Part shown: positions 39,626 to 49,364 of the stretch, in pieces
Layout: each line of letters starts with the position of its first letter
Numbering within the stretch: position 1 is the stretch's first letter
Assembly: GCA_934101645.1 (NCBI GenBank)
Contig: CAKORX010000001.1
Location: 62,001 to 126,000, forward strand
Length of the DNA: 64,000 bases
DNA from: an uncultured Bacilli bacterium
Lineage (GTDB): Bacteria; Bacillota_I; Bacilli_A; RF39; UBA660
Direction of reading: 5' to 3'
Program-made: the position numbers and the translations under genes
Notes under the pieces: model-generated
Seen by the model: the letters and a program-made list of their open reading frames with translations, nothing else
What the model was told of the DNA's origin: nothing
Databases searched by the model: none

Positions 39626-42433
39626 TTATTTTCTTTTCAATATTTCTTTTAAGTAATAACCTGTATAAGAACCCTTTACTTTAGAAACTTCTTCAGGAGT
39701 ACCAGTGCAAACGATTTTTCCACCACCATCTCCTCCTTCAGGACCTAAATCAATTATATGATCTGCTACCTTGATAACATCTAAATTATGTTCAATAACA
39801 ACAACTGTATCACCATTATCTACAATATTATTAAGAATCTCTAAAAGTTTTTTAATATCATCAGTATGAAGTCCGGTTGTAGGTTCATCAAGTATAAATA
39901 TACTCTTTCCCGTAGCCTTTTTTTGTAATTCTTTAGAAAGTTTAACTCTTCCTGCTTCTCCTCCAGAAAGTGTTGGAGCACTTTGACCAAGTTTAATATA
40001 TGAAAGTCCTACATCATTTAATACTTTTAATTTATTATATATTTTAGGAACATTTTCGAAAAATGTTAAAGCCTCACTAACACGCATATCTAAAACATCT
40101 GCAATATTTTTTCCTTTATATGTAATATTTAAAGTTTCTTTATTATATCTTTTGCCATGGCAAACATCACAAGTTACATAAACATCCGGTAAAAAATGCA
40201 TTTCAATCTTTTTAACACCATCACCATAACATGCTTCACATCTTCCACCTTTTACATTAAATGAAAATTTTCCTTTATCGTAACCTTTGATTTTAGCCTC
40301 TTTAGTATTTGTAAATAAATCTCTGATATCATCAAAAACACCTACATATGTTGAGGGATTACTTCTCGGAGTTCTTCCTATAGCATCTTGCGTAATCATT
40401 ACAACTTTATCAATATTTTCCATACCTTCGATTTTTTTACATTCTCCAGGAATAACTTTTGATTTATATACATAGCTCTGAAGATTTTTATAAAGTATTT
40501 CGTTTACTAAGGTGCTTTTTCCACTACCAGATACACCGGTTACACAGACAAATTTTCCAAGAGGTATTTGAACATCAATATTTTTTAAGTTATTTTCTTT
40601 TGCACCAATAATATTTAAAAACTTACCATTGCCATTTCTTCTTTTCTTAGGTACCTCAATTTTCAAAGTACCATTTAAATATTTACCAGTTAAACTATTT
40701 GGATTTTTCATAACTTCTTCGGGAGTACCAAAGGCTACAACATTACCACCATTTTCACCAGCTCCCGGGCCAATATCTACTAAAAAGTCACATTGTCTCA
40801 TTGTATCTTCATCATGTTCAACTACAACTAAGGTATTACCTAAATCACGCATTTCTTTTAAACTATCAATAAGTCTTTGATTATCTCTTTGATGAAGTCC
40901 TATTGATGGTTCATCTAAAACATATAAAACTCCAGAAAGTTTACTACCAATTTGTGTTGCAAGCCTAATTCTTTGTGCTTCACCACCTGATAAAGTTTCA
41001 GCACTTCTATTCAAAGTTAAATAATTTAAACCAACATTTTCTAAAAATGATAATCTATTAATTATTTCTTTTAAAATTAAACTACTAATATTTTTTTCTT
41101 CATCAGATAAAGATAAATCTAATAAAAATTTTTTTAATTTAGTAAGATTCATTGCGGTTAAATCATAAATATTCTTTTTATTTATATAAATAGATAAAAT
41201 TTCTTTTTTAAGCCTTGTTCCTTTACACTTTTCACAAGTACTTTCAACCATATAATTAGAAAGCCAGTCTCTAATCCATCCCGCAGTTGTTTCTACATAT
41301 CTTCTTTGTAATAAATTTACAACGCCTTCATAATAATCTGTAACATATCTAACATTACCAGTTTTAGATTCATATTTAAAATCAATTTTTTCTTTTGTAC
41401 CATAAAAAATTATATCAAGTTTTGCTCTAGAAAGATTTTTTACCGGAGTATCCATATCAATACCATATTTTTCACAAACTTGTTTCAAAGCACTGAAATA
41501 TAAATTATTTTCATTATTTATTGGAAGTAATGCTCCATGGTTTAAAGTTTTATCTTTATCAGGCATTATTAAGTCTTCACTGATTTTTAATTTTGTACCA
41601 ATACCTTTACATTCATCGCAAGCACCATATGGAGAGTTAAAAGAAAAAATTCGCGGCTCTAATTCTGGAATTGAATAATTACATTTTGTACAAGCGTATT
41701 TTTCACTCATAACAATTTCTTCATCATCTATAATAAATACAACTTTGCCATTTGCCATATTACATGATGCTTCAATATCCTCGAAAATTCTACTTCTTTC
41801 TTCAGCACTTATGGTTAACTTATCAATAACAATATCAATATTATCCTTAATATTTTTTTCTAAAGTAATTTCATCATCAACGTTATAATATATACCATTT
41901 ACTCTAAGTTTTGTATAGCCACTTTTTTTGGCTTCTTCGATTTCTTCTTCATGTCTTCCTTTTTCACCATGAACTATCGGAGCTAATATTTGAACTTTTT
42001 TACCTTCATACTCCATTATTTTATTAGTCATTTCCTCAATAGATTGACTTTTTATAGGAATTTTATGAATTGGACAATAAGGTACACCAATTCTTGCAAA
42101 AAGCAAACGTAAATAATCATATATTTCAGTGATTGTTCCTACTGTAGAACGAGGATTTTTATTCGTAGATTTTTGATCTATACTTATTGAGGGAGAAAGT
42201 CCTTCAATTGAATCAACATCAGGTTTATCCATGTTTCCAATAAACTGACGTGCATAAGCAGATAAACTTTCAACATATCTTCTTTGACCTTCCGCAAAAA
42301 TAGTATCAAAAGCTAAACTACTTTTACCACTACCAGAAACACCTGTCATAACTATTAATTTATTTTTAGGAAGAGTTAAATCTATATTTTTTAAATTATT
42401 CTCTCTTGCACCTTTTATAACAATATTATCCAT
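39626..42433 (-). CDS. uvrA: UvrABC system protein A
   Basis: 935 residues, full length. Two ABC modules are present: Walker A GVSGSGKSSLAFDT and GVSGSGKSTLVNE, signatures LSGGEAQRIRLA and LSGGEAGRVKLS, and zinc-binding cysteine sets around CTKCNYSIPELEPRIFSFNS, CEKCKGTR and CEACYGDG. It detects DNA damage and loads UvrB. It is first in a run uvrA-lgt-trxB-gltX-cysS-peptidase with small gaps. Confidence 0.98.
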   Translation of the reverse strand: MDNIVIKGARENNLKNIDLTLPKNKLIVMTGVSGSGKSSLAFDTIFAEGQRRYVESLSAYARQFIGNMDKPDVDSIEGLSPSISIDQKSTNKNPRSTVGTITEIYDYLRLLFARIGVPYCPIHKIPIKSQSIEEMTNKIMEYEGKKVQILAPIVHGEKGRHEEEIEEAKKSGYTKLRVNGIYYNVDDEITLEKNIKDNIDIVIDKLTISAEERSRIFEDIEASCNMANGKVVFIIDDEEIVMSEKYACTKCNYSIPELEPRIFSFNSPYGACDECKGIGTKLKISEDLIMPDKDKTLNHGALLPINNENNLYFSALKQVCEKYGIDMDTPVKNLSRAKLDIIFYGTKEKIDFKYESKTGNVRYVTDYYEGVVNLLQRRYVETTAGWIRDWLSNYMVESTCEKCKGTRLKKEILSIYINKKNIYDLTAMNLTKLKKFLLDLSLSDEEKNISSLILKEIINRLSFLENVGLNYLTLNRSAETLSGGEAQRIRLATQIGSKLSGVLYVLDEPSIGLHQRDNQRLIDSLKEMRDLGNTLVVVEHDEDTMRQCDFLVDIGPGAGENGGNVVAFGTPEEVMKNPNSLTGKYLNGTLKIEVPKKRRNGNGKFLNIIGAKENNLKNIDVQIPLGKFVCVTGVSGSGKSTLVNEILYKNLQSYVYKSKVIPGECKKIEGMENIDKVVMITQDAIGRTPRSNPSTYVGVFDDIRDLFTNTKEAKIKGYDKGKFSFNVKGGRCEACYGDGVKKIEMHFLPDVYVTCDVCHGKRYNKETLNITYKGKNIADVLDMRVSEALTFFENVPKIYNKLKVLNDVGLSYIKLGQSAPTLSGGEAGRVKLSKELQKKATGKSIFILDEPTTGLHTDDIKKLLEILNNIVDNGDTVVVIEHNLDVIKVADHIIDLGPEGGDGGGKIVCTGTPEEVSKVKGSYTGYYLKEILKRK

Positions 42434-42492
42434 TAATATACATCCTCCAAGCCTTATTATTTTACCACAAAAATAAATTTTTTTGCATATTT

Positions 42493-42537
42493 ACTATAAC
42501 ATATTTTCATTCATAAATCAAATACAATTGTTCGTGT
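42493..42537 (-). promoter_or_regulatory. uvrA promoter with a weak LexA-box-like site
   Basis: On the minus strand, TTGATT (42521-42516), 17 bases and TATAGT (42498-42493) form the promoter. Directly upstream, CGAACAATTGTATT partly fits the Gram-positive LexA box (CGAAC with a weak second half). SOS control is therefore only a possibility. Confidence 0.45.
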
Positions 42538-42559
42538 ATAAACTATAAAAAAATAATGG

Positions 42560-42934
42560 TTAATTTTCATTATTCATATTGTATTTTTCTACTCTTTTAA
42601 TGCATTTTGAACTTTTTGGTTTAGTAAAACATTCCATACAAACATCATAATCATTTTTTACAGCATCAAAACCAGTTATCAAAGGATATATTCCATTCAT
42701 AATACTAGGCAAAAAGAATATTACTACTGCAATAATAAATTTATTTATAAGTGATTTAATACCCTTTTTTATTTCTTTATCATCATCAGAAATAACTGCT
42801 TTTCCTAAAGTTAAAATACCCATTACAATTAACACTATTGGAAGTAAAATTTTAACAATTATAAGTATATATCCTAAATTTTGCCATACAGTAATTGTAC
42901 TTTGGCAAAAACCATTTTCAGTCCCAAGTCCCAT
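42560..42934 (-). CDS. Small VirB2-like membrane protein of the pilus cluster (copy 2)
   Basis: 124 residues with two helices: NLGYILIIVKILLPIVLIVM, then the charged loop DDDKEIKKGIKSLINK, then FIIAVVIFFLPSIM. The two-helix layout with a basic/acidic loop and FFLP is that of VirB2/TrbC-like proteins often seen in Firmicutes. It has external Cys pairs near the end (CMEC). Clear paralogue of the next gene upstream. It could be a pore or inner-membrane partner of the pilus. Confidence 0.6.
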   Translation of the reverse strand: MGLGTENGFCQSTITVWQNLGYILIIVKILLPIVLIVMGILTLGKAVISDDDKEIKKGIKSLINKFIIAVVIFFLPSIMNGIYPLITGFDAVKNDYDVCMECFTKPKSSKCIKRVEKYNMNNEN

Positions 42935-42996
42935 ACAAATCTCCCCTTCATTAAAAATATATCACTAACTATACCACATATTCAAAAAAAATACAA

Positions 42997-43028
42997 ATAA
43001 AAAACCATTATCACTTAAGATAATGGTT
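42997..43028 (-). terminator. Terminator of the main pilus operon
   Basis: The stem AACCATTATC/GATAATGGTT lies directly after the stop of the first VirB2-like gene, followed by TTTTTTAT on the minus strand. Confidence 0.75.
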
Positions 43029-43033
43029 AATTA

Positions 43034-43417
43034 TTAATTTCCTCCAGATACAGGACATTTAGATTGTGGACTACCAATACATTCAACACAAACCATGTAA
43101 TCAGGTTTAACGTCATTAAATCCATTTACTAAATTAAAACATGCAGTAACGATATTTGGTAAAAAGAATATTACAACTGCCGCAATAAACTTAGTTATTA
43201 ATCTATTAACTTGCGTTTTAATTTCCTTATCATCATCTGCAAGAACTGCCTTTCCAAGTCCAATAATTCCTAAAACGATTAAAACAACTGGAATAACAAT
43301 TTTTAAAACTAAAACAATTCTTCCAACAAATTGCCAAACGTCAGCTGTTTGTGAGCAAAATCCGTCAGCACCGCCTAAAGTAGATGGATCAAAATCATCA
43401 AATAATCTCATATACAA
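43034..43417 (-). CDS. Small VirB2-like membrane protein of the pilus cluster (copy 1)
   Basis: 127 residues, paralogous to its downstream neighbour: DGFCSQTADVWQFVGRIVLV, two helices and the shared core LADDDKEIKTQVNRLITKFI then AAVVIFFLPNIV, and a similar ending MVCVECIGSPQSK. A terminator separates the two copies, so expression may differ. Confidence 0.6.
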   Translation of the reverse strand: MYMRLFDDFDPSTLGGADGFCSQTADVWQFVGRIVLVLKIVIPVVLIVLGIIGLGKAVLADDDKEIKTQVNRLITKFIAAVVIFFLPNIVTACFNLVNGFNDVKPDYMVCVECIGSPQSKCPVSGGN

Positions 43418-43489
43418 CTCTCCTTTACATACCTATATTTTACCTTTTTTATATATTTATGTCAATATTTACTACAAATAGTTTACAAG

Positions 43490-44488
43490 CTATCTAAAGA
43501 TACTAAATCCAAAAGATTCTTTATCAGAAATTCTTGTAAAACCTAATTCTTTAAGTAACTTATTAATTATCTTGTTATCGTCAATTTTATCATCAACATT
43601 TGGTAAATTGAAAAATACTTTACTACCACTTTCTTTTTCAAAATCACTTACATCGTTATCGTTTAATACACTACGATTTAAGATAATCTTTTTGCCTTTT
43701 AACTTTTCAAAAGCCTTATGATCTGTTTTAATTAATTTATTAAGCTGAATAAGGCCAGGCTCAATTAAATAAATTATATCCGTACAATAAGAACTTGCAT
43801 CAGCATTATTCATATCAATTATAATAACTTCAGCATCTTTATTACTTGCATCATCTAAATATTTTTCTATATCAAAACTATTTACATTGCTTTTTAAATT
43901 ACTATCATTAAAATAAACAAAATCGCTTTTATCTAGTTCTGCAGCTTTAACTTTATATTCCTTTTCTAGATGTTTTTTTAATAAATAAGCAAGTGTAGTA
44001 GCACCAGCATGTTCAGTAACATTTTTAATACCTAAAACTCTTCTTCCAATAAAACCAACACTTTTATCAACTGCTTTATCATTAAGTTTTCTTTCTTCAG
44101 CTGCCATATTCAAATTATGATAATTGGCAACATCTTTGTATGTATTTGGGTTATCTATTAAAAAAGGTATAGAATCTACATTTTTTGTAAAATTGTAAAT
44201 ACCCATTGATACAAGACTTGACAAATACATTGGTGAGTTTACCTTCGGAGAATCATCTAAAAGTAAAATTACTTTACTCATGTCAAGAGCTACTGACAAA
44301 TCTTGAATTGTGTTAATATCCTCGTAATTTTCAAGTGCTGTAATATCTAAAATCATTCTATTGTAATAAAAATTTTTGAATTGAGATGCTAAATCATTTA
44401 CCTCAAAAACCCCGTTTAAAGTTTTAATTACATCTATGCCTAAACCAGCAAGTAATGCTTCATTTTTATTTGAAATAATAACGTTCAT
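43490..44488 (-). CDS. TadZ/CpaE-like protein with degenerate P-loop
   Basis: 332 residues. The first 110 resemble an atypical receiver domain (MNVIISNKNEALLAGLGIDV ... VILLLDDSP). The second half is ParA/MinD-like: the P-loop region reads NVTEHAGATTLAYLLKKHLE instead of KGGxGKTT, then VIIIDMNNAD. TadZ/CpaE proteins place the pilus machine at its site; ATPase activity looks doubtful here. Last of the tad-like block. Confidence 0.65.
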   Translation of the reverse strand: MNVIISNKNEALLAGLGIDVIKTLNGVFEVNDLASQFKNFYYNRMILDITALENYEDINTIQDLSVALDMSKVILLLDDSPKVNSPMYLSSLVSMGIYNFTKNVDSIPFLIDNPNTYKDVANYHNLNMAAEERKLNDKAVDKSVGFIGRRVLGIKNVTEHAGATTLAYLLKKHLEKEYKVKAAELDKSDFVYFNDSNLKSNVNSFDIEKYLDDASNKDAEVIIIDMNNADASSYCTDIIYLIEPGLIQLNKLIKTDHKAFEKLKGKKIILNRSVLNDNDVSDFEKESGSKVFFNLPNVDDKIDDNKIINKLLKELGFTRISDKESFGFSIFR

Positions 44489-44499
44489 AAAAAACCTCC

Positions 44500-45018
44500 T
44501 TAACTATATAATAATTTTGTTTCACCAATTGCTCTAAAATTAAATATGGCATGTAAAACTGGAATATCTAACTGATAAAAAACATATACACGATAATAAT
44601 AACCTTTTAGTGTATCCTCAGATTTATTACTATCTATCTTCGCAATGCAAAAAGAACTTTTTTTACCACTTAAAGTTTTATCGCCATTTCTCTGATAACC
44701 AACCATATCTACGACAACACTGCCGTTTTCATTAAATGGTATATCTTCACAACTTCCTTGTTGACGATAAGAATTACTTTCTAATGAATCAACAATATTT
44801 TGTAAAGTGGCTTGATCTTTATTATCCATATTACAATTTCCTAAGAAACATTGAGCGCTTGTATCAAATCCTCCAGCAGTTTCGATTATTGAAACTATTT
44901 GGTCCTTTACAGCAAAAGCATTAGCCTGATTTAATGTAAGAGACATTACTCCTGCAAAAATAAGTACCATTACAACAACAATTAAAAATAATTGTATTCC
45001 GCCTATTCCTTCTCTCAT
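44500..45018 (-). CDS. Pilin-like protein, TadE-type
   Basis: 172 residues. MREGIGGIQLFLIVVVMVLI places a helix at 7-30 after a very short leader, as in TadE/pseudopilins, and the rest is extracellular with four Cys in pairs (CFLGNC). The leader M-[KR]-[EN]-x-x-G is shared with three neighbours. Confidence 0.6.
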   Translation of the reverse strand: MREGIGGIQLFLIVVVMVLIFAGVMSLTLNQANAFAVKDQIVSIIETAGGFDTSAQCFLGNCNMDNKDQATLQNIVDSLESNSYRQQGSCEDIPFNENGSVVVDMVGYQRNGDKTLSGKKSSFCIAKIDSNKSEDTLKGYYYRVYVFYQLDIPVLHAIFNFRAIGETKLLYS

Positions 45019-45024
45019 AACTTA

Positions 45025-45246
45025 CTACCCCTTAAACATACATTGGAAACTTTTACCATCTAAGGTGCAATTTACCATACCATTTTCATCAGGATACACT
45101 GAACAACTTGCTTTTTCACAACTTGTTTGCGCAACAAAATTAGTTTTAATTATTGGCCATATTGTAAAGTAAAAAAAGGCTACGAGAATAGCCACACAAA
45201 CACATACAACAACAAGATTTGCTAGACTTCCCGTAGCATTTTTCAT
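45025..45246 (-). CDS. Short Flp-like pilin
   Basis: 73 residues: leader MKNATG, helix SLANLVVVCVCVAILVAFFY, then a small external domain with four Cys (CEKASCSVYPDENGMVNC). The size suits a Flp pilin, but the domain after the helix is Cys-rich, unlike classical Flp. Confidence 0.6.
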   Translation of the reverse strand: MKNATGSLANLVVVCVCVAILVAFFYFTIWPIIKTNFVAQTSCEKASCSVYPDENGMVNCTLDGKSFQCMFKG

Positions 45247-45270
45247 TTTTTCTTACTCCTTTTTGATTAA

Positions 45271-45531
45271 TTATTGACCTACTGTACAATCACATTGAAT
45301 AGTGTCTTCGCTAATATTCATACCAGCAGCACTATCAGCATCTGTGTAATAATGGCATTCTTGAGTACCATTATCACATGCAGTACATTGTACTGCAGCA
45401 TGACAATAAGTTCTTGCTCTAATAGCGTTTCTTAAAGCGGGATATAAGAATACTGTGAATAATGTTAGTATAGCAGCAATTGCAACTACAGTTATAACAG
45501 TGTTACTTAATTCACCTGTAGCTTCCTTCAT
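45271..45531 (-). CDS. Flp-like pilin, candidate major subunit
   Basis: 86 residues: leader MKEATG, then ELSNTVITVVAIAAILTLFT and an external part with seven Cys (CHAAVQCTACDNGTQEC ...). The Glu right after the Gly recalls Flp processing sites. Directly follows tadC; the strong upstream site AGGAGGA fits high expression. Confidence 0.6.
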   Translation of the reverse strand: MKEATGELSNTVITVVAIAAILTLFTVFLYPALRNAIRARTYCHAAVQCTACDNGTQECHYYTDADSAAGMNISEDTIQCDCTVGQ

Positions 45532-45601
45532 ATATTTAATCCTCCTTTATTGTATATTTTTATTATAACAACATTTTATTTAATTATCAATATATTTTAC
45601 A

Positions 45602-46393
45602 TTATAGATTAATCATTTCAAGTACAGCAAGTATCAAGATAATCATTACACCTACACCTGTTGTAACAAGCATTCTCATGGTCATACTTTCCATTTTATC
45701 AAGACGATTTTTATATCTTGTTTCTCTAGCCTTTTGCTGTAAAGATGAAATTGATTTTGAAAATGTTAATAATTGTTCTTGTTTTCTTTCCTGTCTTCCT
45801 AAACTTAAACGATATAGTAGTCTCATCATTCTCATACTATCTCTAACAGGATATTCTTTTGCAAATTCCATATAGGGAGTAATTGTATCATCACCAGAGT
45901 TAATTGCATTTATTAGTTCCTCAAGACCTGGTTTAAATATCTCTGGTGCATCATTTATAGATTTACCTATTGCAACTGGAACTGTATAGTGTTGAATTAA
46001 TATTTCAATACTTTTTAAATAGTGTGGAAGCAAAGAATCTATTTGAGCAATATGCTTTTTATAGTAGTTTTTTATTTCCATATAAGTTATTTTAAATACA
46101 CCATAACCTACAGCCACTGCAATAACCATTTTTATCGCAGAAAAGCCTGTCATCATTACGTAAAATACTGCTAAAATTGTACCAATTAAACCATTTCTAA
46201 CACGTTTATTAAAAAGAATATCGGGATTTACGGCATTACCATATTTTGCTTTAACATAAAAATCCCAATCACTTTCTTTTAATTTTCTAAAAATAACTTC
46301 ATTATCACTAATTAATTTACTAAAACTAATTTGTCCCGTAGTGAACATTATTAAATAAATAATGGCCCCTAAAATAAATATTTCATAATACAT
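45602..46393 (-). CDS. tadC: TadC-like pilus inner-membrane protein
   Basis: 263 residues, T2SSF-type: an N-terminal helix, a central pair (about 70-105), a cytoplasmic helical domain (HYLKSIEILIQHYTVPVAIG, RLLYRLSLGRQERKQEQLLT) and a C-terminal helix (MLVTTGVGVMIILILAVLEM). It forms the platform with the TadB-like protein encoded one base upstream. Confidence 0.72.
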   Translation of the reverse strand: MYYEIFILGAIIYLIMFTTGQISFSKLISDNEVIFRKLKESDWDFYVKAKYGNAVNPDILFNKRVRNGLIGTILAVFYVMMTGFSAIKMVIAVAVGYGVFKITYMEIKNYYKKHIAQIDSLLPHYLKSIEILIQHYTVPVAIGKSINDAPEIFKPGLEELINAINSGDDTITPYMEFAKEYPVRDSMRMMRLLYRLSLGRQERKQEQLLTFSKSISSLQQKARETRYKNRLDKMESMTMRMLVTTGVGVMIILILAVLEMINL

Positions 46394-46394
46394 A

Positions 46395-47297
46395 TTATTC
46401 TACCCCCACATCTTCATTATAATATTTTTCACCTTTTAATAGGAACAAAGCATTTATAATAATAATTGCATGAAGTATAATTTGCACATACCATATATCT
46501 AAAAGGTCCATATATCTTTCAGTACCATACATGTATTGTACAGCTAAAATCAAGAAAAATAATGCTAAACCAAATTTAATAAATCTTCCATGGAAATTTT
46601 TACGATCCATTTGGTCCCTATAAACGCCTTCAACAAGAGCATCTATATCCATTGACATGTTCTCTAAACTTTGTCCAGCATCCCTTGCACCTTCTTTAGT
46701 TATTTGATAGAAAAGTTGGTGCATATTTTTAACCATATAATATGGATATTTTTTATTAAAATAATCAATTGATTCATCTATCGTACCATTTTGATAAGAC
46801 ATATCAATCATCTTTTTAAGGTCACCTAATACAGGTTCTTCAATAATACCAGAATCCCTAACACCCTCTAATGATTTAACAAAACTTTGAGTTGTATTAA
46901 ACTCCATTATTACATTGGTTGTGTAAGTTTCAATTTGTTCAAATATAAATTCTGAATATATTCTTTGGCATCTTAAATATGCTAGATAAGGAATTACAGA
47001 TATTGCCACCACAGCATAAACAATTGATATCAAAACATTATAAAAATATAAATACGCTACGATACCAGCAAAACCAGCAAATAAAACTATTTGTGAAATA
47101 TATTGTCTCGTAGTAAACTCTTGACCAAGTTCTTTAGCTTTTGCTCTTACTGTCTTAAATGAATACGGAGCATATTTTTCATAAGCATTTGATGCAGTGG
47201 TAACAAAAAACTTATAAACATTTTCTCCAGGATTTCTACGATACAAAATGATAAAAATTCCCAGTAACAAAAGTATAATAAGTTCTAACACATACAT
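46395..47297 (-). CDS. tadB: TadB-like pilus inner-membrane protein
   Basis: 300 residues: an N-terminal helix, a paired helix region (90-135), the T2SSF cytoplasmic domain (YTTNVIMEFNTTQSFVKSLE ... LFYQITKEGARDAGQSLENM) and two C-terminal helices. It belongs to the platform on which the TadA ATPase acts. Confidence 0.72.
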   Translation of the reverse strand: MYVLELIILLLLGIFIILYRRNPGENVYKFFVTTASNAYEKYAPYSFKTVRAKAKELGQEFTTRQYISQIVLFAGFAGIVAYLYFYNVLISIVYAVVAISVIPYLAYLRCQRIYSEFIFEQIETYTTNVIMEFNTTQSFVKSLEGVRDSGIIEEPVLGDLKKMIDMSYQNGTIDESIDYFNKKYPYYMVKNMHQLFYQITKEGARDAGQSLENMSMDIDALVEGVYRDQMDRKNFHGRFIKFGLALFFLILAVQYMYGTERYMDLLDIWYVQIILHAIIIINALFLLKGEKYYNEDVGVE

Positions 47298-47309
47298 ATA
47301 AACTCCTTT

Positions 47310-48452
47310 CTATAATGAATCAATAGCTTCCATTTTTGGCATTTCTAATTCTACATCTTCATTATTTGTTTCTTTTTTTACTTCATCGGTGTTATTAACT
47401 TCATCAAATAAAGTTTCATCAAGTTTCTTTCCTTGTGCTCCAAAATAATCCTTTAAATATTTCGTAGGTTTATTAAATGAAATAGTTCCATCCAAGCTCT
47501 TAGAAAATATTTTATTTACACCAGCTTCATTATTTTCATCTACATAAAATTCCGCAACCTCAACTATTTCACGTTGAAATCTTTGAAGTTCTGCACTCAT
47601 GTATCCTTTAACATGGATACCAATTTGTACATATCTATGAATTGATTTTAAAAATTGTTCAATATCTTGATTGCTTTCAAGAAGTGAATACATACGCATT
47701 GGAATATGACTTGCACTATCTGAGTGAATTGTAGAAATAATATTATGTCCTGATGAAATAGAGTTACGTACAGCAGTAACAGCTTCGGCAGAACGAACTT
47801 CGGAAAGTAGTATCCATTTAGGATTCTGTCTCATACATGTTACAAGTACATCAGAATACGATGCAATATTATTGGTTTTCATTGCAACAATATCTCTATG
47901 TGGAAAAATTCTATCTAAATGTAATTCCAAAGTATCTTCGATTGTAATAATTTTTTCGTTTTCCTCAGTATTTGAAGCTAAATATTTAGCAAGTTCAGTT
48001 TTACCTGAACCAGTTTCACCGGAAATAATAATATTGCAGTGTGCTTTAACACATGATATTAAAAAATTATGTACATTTTCAGTAACATATTTTTCATTAA
48101 GTAATTTTTCTTTATTAAGTCTTATCTTTGCAGGTGTTTTTCTTATAACACATGCAATTCCATTTGTAGCAATACTTTCATGAACAAAGTTAAGACGAAG
48201 TTCTGTACTTTCGGCATCCAGAAATGGATGAGCCATGTTAAATGTAGTTCCCATAACATTTGAACATTGAAAAGCAAGTTTTTCCATTAAAGCATTATTT
48301 ATTTCAGGTCTATTGACCATATATATACCTTTATCCAAAGTTTTTAGCCAAACATTTCCACCATTTGAGTACGAAATATCGGTAATATTATCATCATTTA
48401 AAAACTCAGTTATTGGTCCAAAATCTAATTGTGAAAATATTGATTCTTTCAC
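47310..48452 (-). CDS. tadA: TadA/VirB11-type secretion ATPase
   Basis: 380 residues. Walker A GETGSGKTE at 145-153, acidic box ITIEDTLELHL, Walker B WILLSEVRSAEA and His box STIHSDSASHIPMRM are complete. It drives pilus assembly from the cytoplasm. A long acidic C-terminal tail (EVNNTDEVKKETNNEDVELE) is unusual. Shares the operon with tadB and tadC. Confidence 0.9.
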   Translation of the reverse strand: MKESIFSQLDFGPITEFLNDDNITDISYSNGGNVWLKTLDKGIYMVNRPEINNALMEKLAFQCSNVMGTTFNMAHPFLDAESTELRLNFVHESIATNGIACVIRKTPAKIRLNKEKLLNEKYVTENVHNFLISCVKAHCNIIISGETGSGKTELAKYLASNTEENEKIITIEDTLELHLDRIFPHRDIVAMKTNNIASYSDVLVTCMRQNPKWILLSEVRSAEAVTAVRNSISSGHNIISTIHSDSASHIPMRMYSLLESNQDIEQFLKSIHRYVQIGIHVKGYMSAELQRFQREIVEVAEFYVDENNEAGVNKIFSKSLDGTISFNKPTKYLKDYFGAQGKKLDETLFDEVNNTDEVKKETNNEDVELEMPKMEAIDSL

Positions 48453-48474
48453 AAATAATCACTCCCTTTTATTT

Positions 48475-49245
48475 TTATTCTTCTGGTAATGGTGAAGTCT
48501 TAGCTAATATAAAGTTCTTTAGATATTCTACAGTAACAGTACTAGCATTTTTTTCTGTATATGCTTTATTACGAGGTACAGGTACTAAAGTAATACCTGA
48601 AATATATCCAGCATACATTAATAATTTATACATGTCATTTGGTACGGCAAATAAAAGTTCAGCAGGTGTTCTTGTCTCAGTAGAGCCAAATACATCTTTA
48701 CCACTTGCATCACGTACACCTAAAACTGTGATACTTTCAATAAAGTTACCAAACATAATTTTTCCACTATCATCAGTAGCTTTTAAATAAAGGTCAATTT
48801 TATCACCAGGATAAATTGAATTACCAAATGTTGTATGATTATTAACAGACATACTATAAATTGTATGCTTATCTGGAATATTATCAAATACTGAGTTTGG
48901 TAGTTCAGCTTTTGTAACTACTTGAGTTTTATAGAAAAGTCCTCCTTTAGGAATAGATGTACCAGTAGTAACATAATAACCAATTAAAGCTCCTTGACTT
49001 TGAATAATATCTGCAGTTTTTAAGAGTTTATTATTAACCTCTACAAACCCAATCTTATCTTCAGTAATTTCTTCTGTAGCTTTAATCTCTTCCTTTGCAT
49101 AAGGTACTCTTATCGGTGTTGTTGCCTCTTTTACTCTTGCTGAGTAAAAAGCCCAAAGTACAACAATACCTGCAAGTACAAGTAAAATAGTAACTGTATT
49201 TTTATTTGCAACAGTCTTTCTAATAAATTCTTTTATATTTCCCAT
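48475..49245 (-). CDS. CpaB/RcpC-like protein with SAF domain
   Basis: About 256 residues from ATG 49245 (GGAGG upstream; an earlier in-frame ATG lacks a ribosome site and precedes the promoter). One helix at 18-34, then a SAF-like region (IKATEEITEDKIGFVEVNNK, GYYVTTGTSIPKGGLFYK) and a beta domain. CpaB/RcpC proteins guide Flp pili through the cell envelope in other bacteria; in a monoderm it may shape the wall passage. Confidence 0.7.
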   Translation of the reverse strand: MGNIKEFIRKTVANKNTVTILLVLAGIVVLWAFYSARVKEATTPIRVPYAKEEIKATEEITEDKIGFVEVNNKLLKTADIIQSQGALIGYYVTTGTSIPKGGLFYKTQVVTKAELPNSVFDNIPDKHTIYSMSVNNHTTFGNSIYPGDKIDLYLKATDDSGKIMFGNFIESITVLGVRDASGKDVFGSTETRTPAELLFAVPNDMYKLLMYAGYISGITLVPVPRNKAYTEKNASTVTVEYLKNFILAKTSPLPEE

Positions 49246-49285
49246 TTTTATCCTCCATATTGATAATCTTCTACTATCAATTAAA

Positions 49286-49314
49286 ATTATAGCAATTTTT
49301 AAAAATATTTTCAA
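49286..49314 (-). promoter_or_regulatory. Promoter of the pilus assembly operon
   Basis: On the minus strand, TTGAAA (49314-49309), 17 bases and TATAAT (49291-49286) lie between the terminator and the CpaB-like start. Confidence 0.7.
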
Positions 49315-49325
49315 TAACATATCAT

Positions 49326-49357
49326 AAAAAAAGACACATTTTTATTCTCGTGTCTTT
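49326..49357 (-). terminator. Terminator after the pilin-C39 fusion gene
   Basis: The stem AAAGACAC/GTGTCTTT follows the stop and is followed by a T run on the minus strand, separating the surface-protein genes from the assembly genes. Confidence 0.75.
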
Positions 49358-49364
49358 TTGGTTT

